Below are positions 16,056 through 22,944 of a stretch of 33,503 nucleotides of DNA, one piece after another. Position 1 is the stretch's first letter. Each line of letters opens with the position of its first letter. The notes beneath the pieces were generated by a model. It saw only the letters and a program-made list of their open reading frames with translations. It searched no databases and was not told where the DNA came from. Source of the stretch: Streptomyces sp. CBMA123 (GTDB taxonomy: Bacteria > Actinomycetota > Actinomycetes > Streptomycetales > Streptomycetaceae); assembly GCF_014596465.1 (NCBI RefSeq), contig NZ_MECK01000628.1, positions 1-33,503 on the forward strand, in the 5' to 3' direction. The position numbers and the translations under genes are program-made.

Positions 16056-16367
16056 CGCAGTTACCGCCTTCGTGCGTGCTTGATCGGATGATCCAAGATG
16101 CTTGAAGAACGCAGGTTTTGAGCAGTTTCGAAAGAGCAGCTTGCTGCTTCGGGCGGTTCATGTCAATCCTGGCCGCAGTTTTGAGCATGAAGACGCCGCC
16201 GACCCGGGCAGGCCGGAGGCGCTCTGCGCAGAAACGCTCAAACCGCGGGGTGCCCCGGCTCACCCCGGACCCGTCCACTTCCCGCGTCCTGGCCCGGAGT
16301 TCCCGGGCGTGGCAGTCCGCACCGACATTCCCGACGGCCGGGCGACGGCATCACCGCAGGTGGGATC
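16056..16367. promoter_or_regulatory. Divergent control region with a three-copy motif
   Basis: 312 bp between the sugar operon (-) and the helicase gene (+). GTTTTGAGCA occurs exactly at 16115-16124 and 16178-16187, 63 bp apart (about six helical turns), and GCTCAAAC, the same core inverted, at 16236-16243. Copies one and three also share a downstream GTTT. A small palindrome, AGCAGC-TT-GCTGCT (16135-16148), lies between them. The spacing suggests binding sites for one sugar-responsive repressor; which family is unknown, and no regulator gene is adjacent. Confidence 0.5.
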
Positions 16368-18581
16368 ATGACCGGGTCCGGACGGCAGACGGTGGGGCGG
16401 AGGGCGTCAGTGGGGGAGAGACGGTGGGGTGCCCGGGCGGTCAGGGAGCTGCTGGCGGAGGGTGAGCGTCTCGGGGTGGCCGCGCGGGCGGTGGCGGGGG
16501 ACCACCGGGGCGCGGTGGAGGAGGCCCGGCGGGCGGCGGTCGCGCTGCGGGAGCGGCTGGTGCGGGAGGAGTTGGGCGCCATCGCGGTGGGCCGGCTCCG
16601 GGACGTGACCGGGGGCCGGCTGCGGACCGGGGCGCTGGAGGCCGCCGGGTTCGGGACGGTCCGGCAGGTGGTGGAGGCGTCGGCGTACGCGCTGCAACTG
16701 CTGCCGGGTGTCGGGGCGCAGACGGCGGCGCAGGCCGTGGCCGCGGCCGGGCAGATCGCCCGGGCGGCCGAGCAGACGGTGGCGGTGCGGCTGGACGTGG
16801 ACCGGCCGGACGAGCTGAGCACGGCACTGGTCGTGGCGCTGCAACGGCTGGTCGTCGCGGGGCCGGACGCGGCCCGGGCCGCGGAGCTGGGCGAGCGCGT
16901 CGCCGACCGGGCCGGATCCCTGGTGGAGGCCGCCGGGCCGGCCCGCGGGGTGGTGCGCGGACTGCTCGCCGGGCGGGAGCGCCGGCAAGCGGCGTTCGCG
17001 GCGGCCGACCAACTGGCCGCCCTGCTGGCGGAACTCGACGAGCAGGCGGCGCCGGTCCTGTTCGCCCAGGCCTCCGCCGACCTGCTGCGCCCGCAGGCCG
17101 ACGCGATCGAGGCGTGGACGGACTTCGAACACCGCTCGGCCGAGTTCTACGGCGTGCTCGCCGAGGTCGCCGCGCTCGGCGGCCCGGCCGACCACACCGC
17201 CGCCGAGGGCCACCTGCCCGGTGACCTGTCCGAACAGGTGCGGGCCGAACCTTTGGACGACGCCCGCTGCCGGGTCTCGCTGCGTGGCTACCAGGCCTTC
17301 GGGGCGCGCTTCGCGCTGCGGCAGAAGCGGGTGATCCTGGGCGATGAGATGGGCCTGGGCAAGACCGTCCAGGCGATAGCCGTGATGGCGCACCTGCGGG
17401 CCCGGGGGAGCACCCACTTCCTGGTGGTCTGCCCGGCGAGCGTACTGATCAACTGGTGCCGGGAGGTCGAAGCCCGCAGCACGCTGGACGCCTACCGCTG
17501 CCACGGCCAGGAGCGCGCGGCGGCGCGCGCCGAGTGGCTCCGGCGGGGCGGCGTGGCCGTGGTGACCTTCGACGGGCTGCGGCGGCTGGAGGTGCCGCCG
17601 GAGCAGGCCGTCGGCCTGGTGGTGGTCGACGAGGCCCACTACGTCAAGAACCACACGGCGCAGCGCTCGCAGGCGGTGGCGGCCTGGACGGAACGGGTCG
17701 AGCGGGTGCTGTTCCTCACCGGCACGCCGATGGAGAACCGGGTGGAGGAGTTCCGCAACCTGGTCCGCTACCTCCAGCCGGACCTGCTGTCGGGCATCCA
17801 CGCCGGCTCGGCCGCCGCCGGGTCGAAGGCGTTCCGCCGGGCCGTCGCCCCGGCCTACCTGCGGCGCAACCAGCAGGACGTGCTGACCGAACTGCCCGAG
17901 GTCGTCCACGTCGACGAGTGGGAGGAGTTCACGCCCGCCGACCTCGCCGCCTACCGCTCCGCCGTCGCCGAGGGCAACTTCCCGGCGATGCGACGCGCTG
18001 CCTACGCCGCCCCGGAACACTCCGCGAAGCTGCAGCGGCTGCGGGAGATCGTCCGGGAGGCCGCCGACAACGGGCGGAAGGTGGTCGTCTTCTCCTTCTT
18101 CCGGGACGTGCTGGCGGTGGTGCAGGAGGCGCTGGGGCACCGGGTGTTCGGGCCGGTCGACGGGAGCCTCGCGGCCGAGAAGCGCCAGGCCGTGGTGGAC
18201 GAGTTCACCGCCGCGCCGGGGCACGCCGTGCTGCTCGGCCAGATCCTGGCCGGGGGCGTGGGCCTGAACATCCAGGCGGCTTCGGTGGTCATCCTGTGCG
18301 AGCCGCAGGTGAAGCCGACCATGGAGGACCAGGCCGTGGGCCGGGCCCACCGGATGGGCCAGGTGCGGCGGGTGCAGGTGCACCGGCTGCTGGCGGCGGA
18401 CAGCGTCGACCAGCGGATGCTGGAGATCCTGCGGGCGAAGCAGCGGCTGTTCGACGCGTACGCGCGGCGCAGCGAGCTGGCGGAGTCCGTCCCGGAGGCC
18501 GTGGACGTGTCGGAGCAGTCGCTGGCGGTGCGGATCGTGGAGGACGAGCAGCTGCGGCTGGCGGCCGAGCGGAAGTCCTGA
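16368..18581 (+). CDS. SNF2-family DEAD/DEAH-box helicase with N-terminal HhH region
   Basis: A 737-aa SNF2-type ATPase, a DNA translocase or remodeller. Motif I GDEMGLGKT is at residues 325-333 and motif II DEAH at 421-424. Motif III is seen as LTGTPMENR, and motif VI as QAVGRAHRMGQ. The first ~290 residues are helical and contain a helix-hairpin-helix-like segment, LLPGVGAQTAAQAVAAAG, probably for DNA contact. All ATPase motifs look intact. The ATG at 16368 has AGGTGGG upstream. The stop begins a 12-bp array that repeats the stop codon. The next gene starts 246 bp later in the same direction and belongs to a conflict-type system, so a functional tie is possible but not shown. Confidence 0.92.
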   Translation: MTGSGRQTVGRRASVGERRWGARAVRELLAEGERLGVAARAVAGDHRGAVEEARRAAVALRERLVREELGAIAVGRLRDVTGGRLRTGALEAAGFGTVRQVVEASAYALQLLPGVGAQTAAQAVAAAGQIARAAEQTVAVRLDVDRPDELSTALVVALQRLVVAGPDAARAAELGERVADRAGSLVEAAGPARGVVRGLLAGRERRQAAFAAADQLAALLAELDEQAAPVLFAQASADLLRPQADAIEAWTDFEHRSAEFYGVLAEVAALGGPADHTAAEGHLPGDLSEQVRAEPLDDARCRVSLRGYQAFGARFALRQKRVILGDEMGLGKTVQAIAVMAHLRARGSTHFLVVCPASVLINWCREVEARSTLDAYRCHGQERAAARAEWLRRGGVAVVTFDGLRRLEVPPEQAVGLVVVDEAHYVKNHTAQRSQAVAAWTERVERVLFLTGTPMENRVEEFRNLVRYLQPDLLSGIHAGSAAAGSKAFRRAVAPAYLRRNQQDVLTELPEVVHVDEWEEFTPADLAAYRSAVAEGNFPAMRRAAYAAPEHSAKLQRLREIVREAADNGRKVVVFSFFRDVLAVVQEALGHRVFGPVDGSLAAEKRQAVVDEFTAAPGHAVLLGQILAGGVGLNIQAASVVILCEPQVKPTMEDQAVGRAHRMGQVRRVQVHRLLAADSVDQRMLEILRAKQRLFDAYARRSELAESVPEAVDVSEQSLAVRIVEDEQLRLAAERKS

Positions 18582-18677
18582 CGGGTGTGCTGATGGGTGT
18601 GCTGATGGGTGCTCCGGTGGGAGTCCTGAGGGGTGCCCTGACGGGAGTCCGAGGGCGAGTCCGGAGGCGAGTCCTGA
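18579..18677 (+). repeat. Degenerate 12-bp array repeating the stop codon in frame
   Basis: The helicase stop TGA (18579) is followed by units resembling GTGCTGATGGGT, and TGA recurs in the same frame at 18591, 18603, 18627, 18639 and 18675. All intervals are multiples of 12. The rest of the gap to the next gene (18678-18827) holds no gene that I can support; a TATTGT at 18719-18724 is a possible -10 box without a good -35. Confidence 0.75.
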
Positions 18678-18827
18678 GGTGTCCGACCCCGTAACGGTGG
18701 GTGGCTCGGCGGTCGCGGTATTGTGGCGCGCGCAGTCGGGGTGGTTGCGGGTGGGGACGGCGGTGCGGGCGTGCGGCCCGAGCCGGTGGTTCCCGTGCGC
18801 GGTCCGGACGTTGGGGAGGGGAGCGGC

Positions 18828-19307
18828 GTGGCCGGGGACGTGACGGTGGAGACGATCGACCTGGGGGACGGCACCACGGTGCGGGCCGAGGTCATCGGCG
18901 AGGTGGGTTTCACCACGGCCGGGGACGAGGACGGCTTCGGCGACGTGGGGCTGCGGGACCGGGCCGCCCGGGTCGGCTCGGCGGTGGCGCTGTCGCTGGA
19001 CCAGGTGCGCGGCACCGTGCAGGGCATCGGGCGCTGGGCGGCGGAGACGATCGCCCAGGGCGGGTCCGGGGCACCGGACTCCTTCGAGGTCGAGTTCGGG
19101 CTCAAGTTGGCCGTGAAGTCCGGGCAGTTGCTCGGGATCATCGCGGAGGCCGGGAGCGAGGCGGGGCTGACCGTCAAGCTCTCCTGGGACCTCGCGGCGC
19201 GGCGCGAGCGGGCGAACGGTGCGGCAGCCGGAGCCGGAGCCGGAGCCGCGACCGAGGGCGAGGGCACCGAGGGCACCGAGGCCACCACCCCCGCTGCCGC
19301 GGAGTGA
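18828..19307 (+). CDS. Trypco1 (CU044_2847-type) protein
   Basis: A 159-residue cytoplasmic protein matching the trypsin-co-occurring domain 1 pattern. An N-terminal strand region (TIDLGDGTTVRAEVIGEVG) leads to a helix with LSLDQVRGTVQGIGRWAAE, then the hallmark FEVEFGLKLAVKSGQL and a final strand LTVKLSWDL. The ~30-residue tail is Ala/Gly/Glu/Thr-rich and probably disordered. GTG at 18828 is preceded by GGGGAGGGGAG; a longer frame upstream lacks a good signal. Its stop overlaps the protease start by four bases (GTGA). Family members typically sit beside trypsin-like proteases in conflict-type systems, where they may act as adaptor or substrate; the exact role is inference. Confidence 0.85.
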   Translation: MAGDVTVETIDLGDGTTVRAEVIGEVGFTTAGDEDGFGDVGLRDRAARVGSAVALSLDQVRGTVQGIGRWAAETIAQGGSGAPDSFEVEFGLKLAVKSGQLLGIIAEAGSEAGLTVKLSWDLAARRERANGAAAGAGAGAATEGEGTEGTEATTPAAAE

Positions 19308-20269
19308 CCGGCCCGCACCTCGACCGGGCCCGGTCCGAGGCGCTGCACCGCTGTGCCGTCCGGATCGAGGCGGCGACCGGCTTCCGGGGCAGCGGCTTCC
19401 TGGTCGCCCCCGGCCTGGTGGTCACCTGCGCCCATGTCGTGCTGGACCGGCGCGGTGTGACCGAAGGGCTGGTGGTCCGGAACGGGTCGAGCGCCCACCC
19501 GGTGCCGCCCGGGGCGGTCCGCGCCGAGCCCGACACCATGAGCGGTGGCGCCCTCGAACCGTTCCCCGACCTCGCCCTGCTCGACGTCCCGGCGGTGGCC
19601 GGCGCCGGGTACCCGGTGGCCCCGCTGGCGGACGGCGAGGCCGAGCCGGGCAGCTGGCTGACCGCCCTCGGCTACTCCACCCAAACCCCGACACCGGGCC
19701 CCAGCGCCGACACGACGGCGCTCCAGGTCGTGGGCCGCTCCGGTGAGTTCATCGGCGTCACCGGCCTCGTCCAGCCCGGCTTCAGCGGCAGCATGCTGGC
19801 CGGGCCGGACGGGCTGGTGCGCGGCGTGCTCAAGGGCACCCGCTCGTACAAGCAGGACCTGGGCGGCTGGTACATCCCGCTGGCCGCCCTGCTCGCCTTC
19901 CTCGGGCGGGTGGTTCCGGCAGTCACGGCGGTCGCGGCAGTCGCGGCGGAACCGGCCCCCACCGACGCCGAGTTGGTGGCGGCCCTGATGGCCGTCCCGT
20001 ACACGGCGCGCGCCGACGGGCGGTTCGACCTGCTGGAGCGGATGGGCGAACACCTCGGCCTGCCGCACTCCTTCGAGGTCGAGGAGCGCTCCGACCGCCG
20101 CGACCACCTGTTCCGCATCGTCCGCCGCTGCCGCTACCACCGCGACGCCCCGGCGGCACTGCGCGCGCTGTACACGGCGCTGGAGGAACTCGCCCCGTAC
20201 GACGGCGCGTTGGAGCGGCTCCGAGCTGTCCTGGAACGGGCGGCGGCCGACGGCCCGGGGAGCGGGTAG
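19304..20269 (+). CDS. Trypsin-like protease with C-terminal effector-associated domain
   Basis: A 321-aa cytoplasmic serine protease without signal peptide. The catalytic triad is visible: His44 in TCAHVVLD, Asp89 in FPDLALLDV, Ser161 in QPGFSGSML (GFSGS replaces the usual GDSGG). The C-terminal ~95 residues (about 220-315) form a helical effector-associated domain, with segments FDLLERMGEHLGL, RDAPAALRALYTALEEL and PYDGALERLRAVLE. The same pattern is at the start of the next protein, so homotypic contact is likely. The GTG at 19304 overlaps the Trypco1 stop. In ternary conflict systems such a protease is the presumed effector, released or directed when the ATPase parts sense a threat. Confidence 0.9.
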   Translation: MTGPHLDRARSEALHRCAVRIEAATGFRGSGFLVAPGLVVTCAHVVLDRRGVTEGLVVRNGSSAHPVPPGAVRAEPDTMSGGALEPFPDLALLDVPAVAGAGYPVAPLADGEAEPGSWLTALGYSTQTPTPGPSADTTALQVVGRSGEFIGVTGLVQPGFSGSMLAGPDGLVRGVLKGTRSYKQDLGGWYIPLAALLAFLGRVVPAVTAVAAVAAEPAPTDAELVAALMAVPYTARADGRFDLLERMGEHLGLPHSFEVEERSDRRDHLFRIVRRCRYHRDAPAALRALYTALEELAPYDGALERLRAVLERAAADGPGSG

Positions 20270-20273
20270 GCCG

Positions 20274-21803
20274 ATGAGCGGAGGGGCGTACGGCGACTGG
20301 TCGCCGCAGGCCGCCGGCGAGCGGGGGCACCGCGCCGCGCCCCCGATCGAGGCGGCCGAGGGCCTGCTGGCCGAGATCCTGTTCGACTTCCAGGGGATCT
20401 CCCGGCGGGAGTTCCGGCAGGGCGTCCTGGAGACGATGGGCCGCTCCCCGTCCTCCCGGCTGTTCCACCTGGACGTCAAGGAGGCCGACACCGCCCGCGA
20501 GCACGTCCGGGAGATCCTGCGGAGCATCCGCTGCGCCCGCGACCCCCGGGCCGTGCTCGGCTCGCTCGGCGAGGCGCTCCGAGCCCACGACCCGTACGAC
20601 GGCGCGCTGCCCTGGCTGGAACTGGTGGTGCTGGCGCTGACCGCCGACACCGGGCTGGCCGCCGACGTCCTGCTGCGCGTCATCGGCCTGCTGCGCGCGC
20701 TGACACCCCCGCCCGGCCCCCATCAACTCCTCGTCCACGTACCCCGGAACGCCCCCGGCCGCCACCGGATCGACGAGCGGACGACCCTGCCGGAGATCCT
20801 CGGCCGGCTGCTCGACCGCTTCGGCGGCCCCGACGCCGGCCCTGCGCTGTCCTTCCTGGACGGCCTGGCGCGGGACCGGGAGCTGACCCTCCGGCACCCG
20901 CAACTGCACCAGCTGGCAGCCCTGTTGGGCAGCGTCACGCCCGCCCGCCCGGCGCCCCGCGAGGAGGCGCCCGGCCGGCTGATCGTGCAGATCCGGCTGG
21001 AACCGGAGACTCCGGAGCACATCGAGGCGAGCCGCTACCACCTCCGGGCGTCCTGCTACCGCCAGCCGCTGTCCGGCGGGCCGATCGAGCGCCTCAACGA
21101 CCTGGTCGCCGCCGACTCGCTGGCCCTGGAGGACCTGGTCGCCGAGGGCAGCGCCCGGCTGGCGGGCTGGCAGGCGCTCTTCACCGAGCTGGCCAGGAGC
21201 AGGCGCAGCCCGGTCCGGATCGAGTTCCTGCTGCCCAGGTCCCTGCTCGGCCACAGCGCCGAACTGTGGTCCCCGACCCCCGACGGACACCGGATCGGCC
21301 TGCTGCACCCGGTGGTGGTCCGCTACCTGGACCGCTACGTCAACCCCTGGCTGCAGACCGAGGCCTGGTACGAACGGTGGGAGCAGCTGTTCGCCGACAC
21401 GCTCGACTGCGAGGCCGCCGACCGGATCGGCTGGCCACCCCTGCACCCCGAACGGGTCGCCGACCTGCCCGGCTGGCTCGACGGCCGGCCCACCGTGGCC
21501 TGCCTCTGCCTCGACACCCCGTACGACGAACTGGACCCCCGGGTGCGCGCGGCCGTGCTCGACGCCGTCGAACTCGACGGCGTCCCGGCCATGTTGTGGC
21601 GCCGGGCGCCCGGTGCCCCGACCGACGTGGTCGAGGCCCTGCGCCGCGACCGCCCGCGCTCACTGGCCCACCTGCCGGAGGCCGTCCACCGGCACCGCAA
21701 GGTGACCAGGGCGGCGCCGGCCCAGGACGGCGTCACCCTGTTCTGGGACGACCCGAACTGCATGGATCCGGATCAGGACGCCGGCTTTCCGGGGATGGTG
21801 TGA
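20274..21803 (+). CDS. VMAP (vWA-MoxR associated protein) with N-terminal EAD
   Basis: A 509-aa protein that links the ATPase/vWA pair to effectors. Residues ~20-125 form an effector-associated domain like the protease tail (VLETMGRS, RDPRAVLGSLGEALR, DPYDGALPWLELV). A helical middle follows (about 125-230). Residues ~235-500 carry the VMAP-C pattern: LIVQIRLEPE, RIEFLLPRSLLGHSAELW, LHPVVVRYLDRYVNPW, and the end motif VTLFWDDPN. ATG at 20274 is four bases after the protease stop. It shares the operon with the Trypco1, protease, MoxR and vWA genes, the full set for this type of system. Confidence 0.85.
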   Translation: MSGGAYGDWSPQAAGERGHRAAPPIEAAEGLLAEILFDFQGISRREFRQGVLETMGRSPSSRLFHLDVKEADTAREHVREILRSIRCARDPRAVLGSLGEALRAHDPYDGALPWLELVVLALTADTGLAADVLLRVIGLLRALTPPPGPHQLLVHVPRNAPGRHRIDERTTLPEILGRLLDRFGGPDAGPALSFLDGLARDRELTLRHPQLHQLAALLGSVTPARPAPREEAPGRLIVQIRLEPETPEHIEASRYHLRASCYRQPLSGGPIERLNDLVAADSLALEDLVAEGSARLAGWQALFTELARSRRSPVRIEFLLPRSLLGHSAELWSPTPDGHRIGLLHPVVVRYLDRYVNPWLQTEAWYERWEQLFADTLDCEAADRIGWPPLHPERVADLPGWLDGRPTVACLCLDTPYDELDPRVRAAVLDAVELDGVPAMLWRRAPGAPTDVVEALRRDRPRSLAHLPEAVHRHRKVTRAAPAQDGVTLFWDDPNCMDPDQDAGFPGMV

Positions 21804-21883
21804 TGCGGATGGCCGTCGACTGTCCGGGACCGGTCGCCGACGGAGCGGGAAACGACGAGAACGACGAGGACGAGGCGGTAACG

Positions 21884-22933
21884 ATGCCCGAGAACTGGTG
21901 GATCTACCGGGGCACCGGCGTGCCCCACGGCGGCATCGCCGCGCTCCCGCCCGCCCCCGCCTGGCGCTCCTTCGGCGACGGGGAAGAGGCCGAGGAGGAG
22001 CTGCCCCCGCCCCCGGCCGACGACGCCACCGGCCTCACCGCCCGCCGGCTCGGCCGCATCCAGCAGGCCACCGCCTACCAGGCCGACGACCGCGAGATCC
22101 ACCTCGTCAACCTGGCCCTCCACCTGCGCCGCCCGCTGCTGATCACCGGCAAGCCCGGCGTCGGCAAGTCCACCCTCGCCTACGCCGTCGCCCACGAGCT
22201 GGGCCTCGGCCCGGTGCTGCGCTGGCCCATCAGCAGCCGCTCCACCCTGCGCGACGGCCTCTACACCTACGACGCCATCGGGCGGCTCCACGAGGCGGGC
22301 CTGCGCACCCCGCAGCCCGACGGGGAGCCGGCCGGGGACCGCCGACCGCCCGCCATCGGCCAGTTCCTGCGCCTCGGCCCGCTCGGCACCGCGCTGCTGC
22401 CCTGGCGCACCCCCCGGGTCGTCCTGATCGACGAGATCGACAAGAGCGACATCGACCTGCCCAACGACCTCCTGAACGTCTTCGAGGAGGGCGAGTTCGA
22501 GATCCCCGAACTCCAGCGCCTCGGCCCCGCCCCGCAGGAGGTCGCCACCGCCGACCCGAGCGGGCAGGCCGTCGTCCGCGGCGGCCACGTGCGCTGCGCC
22601 CACTTCCCGCTGGTCGTCCTCACCAGCAACGGCGAGCGGGAGTTCCCCTCGGCACTGCTGCGCCGCTGCGTCCGCCTGGAGATCCAGCCGCCCACCGAGG
22701 ACCGGCTGGCCGCCATGGTCGCCGCCCACCTGGGCGCCGACGGCTCACCCGACGGCGCCCAACGCGCCGCGCTGATCACCGAGTTCCTCCGCCGCCAGCG
22801 CGAGGACGGCGCCGACCTGGCCAACGACCAACTGCTGAACGCCCTGCTCATGGCCGAGCGCGGCCTGTGGGGCAGCGGACCGGGGCGCGACGTCATCCAC
22901 GACGTCCTGCTGCGCCCGCTCAACGAGAGCTGA
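21884..22933 (+). CDS. MoxR-type AAA+ ATPase
   Basis: A 349-residue AAA+ ATPase. Walker A GKPGVGKST is at residues 89-97 and Walker B VVLIDEIDK at 179-187; the sensor-1 type segment VVLTSNGERE and an arginine-rich ALLRRCVRLE follow. The N-terminal MPENWWIYRGTG is, from memory, the usual start of MoxR partners in streptomycete VMAP systems, so the ATG at 21884 (AGGACGAGG upstream) is preferred. An in-frame ATG at 21803 overlaps the VMAP stop (TGATG) and would add 27 acidic residues. MoxR proteins work with vWA partners as chaperone-like machines; here the partner is the giant protein starting 11 bp later. Confidence 0.93.
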   Translation: MPENWWIYRGTGVPHGGIAALPPAPAWRSFGDGEEAEEELPPPPADDATGLTARRLGRIQQATAYQADDREIHLVNLALHLRRPLLITGKPGVGKSTLAYAVAHELGLGPVLRWPISSRSTLRDGLYTYDAIGRLHEAGLRTPQPDGEPAGDRRPPAIGQFLRLGPLGTALLPWRTPRVVLIDEIDKSDIDLPNDLLNVFEEGEFEIPELQRLGPAPQEVATADPSGQAVVRGGHVRCAHFPLVVLTSNGEREFPSALLRRCVRLEIQPPTEDRLAAMVAAHLGADGSPDGAQRAALITEFLRRQREDGADLANDQLLNALLMAERGLWGSGPGRDVIHDVLLRPLNES

Positions 22934-22944
22934 GGCGGCGGCCG

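Noticed and set aside
18723..18827. Longer N-terminus for the Trypco1 protein
   Set aside because: The added 35 residues are Gly/Val/Pro-rich without a ribosome-binding site; the GTG at 18828 has a purine-rich site and starts at the conserved fold.
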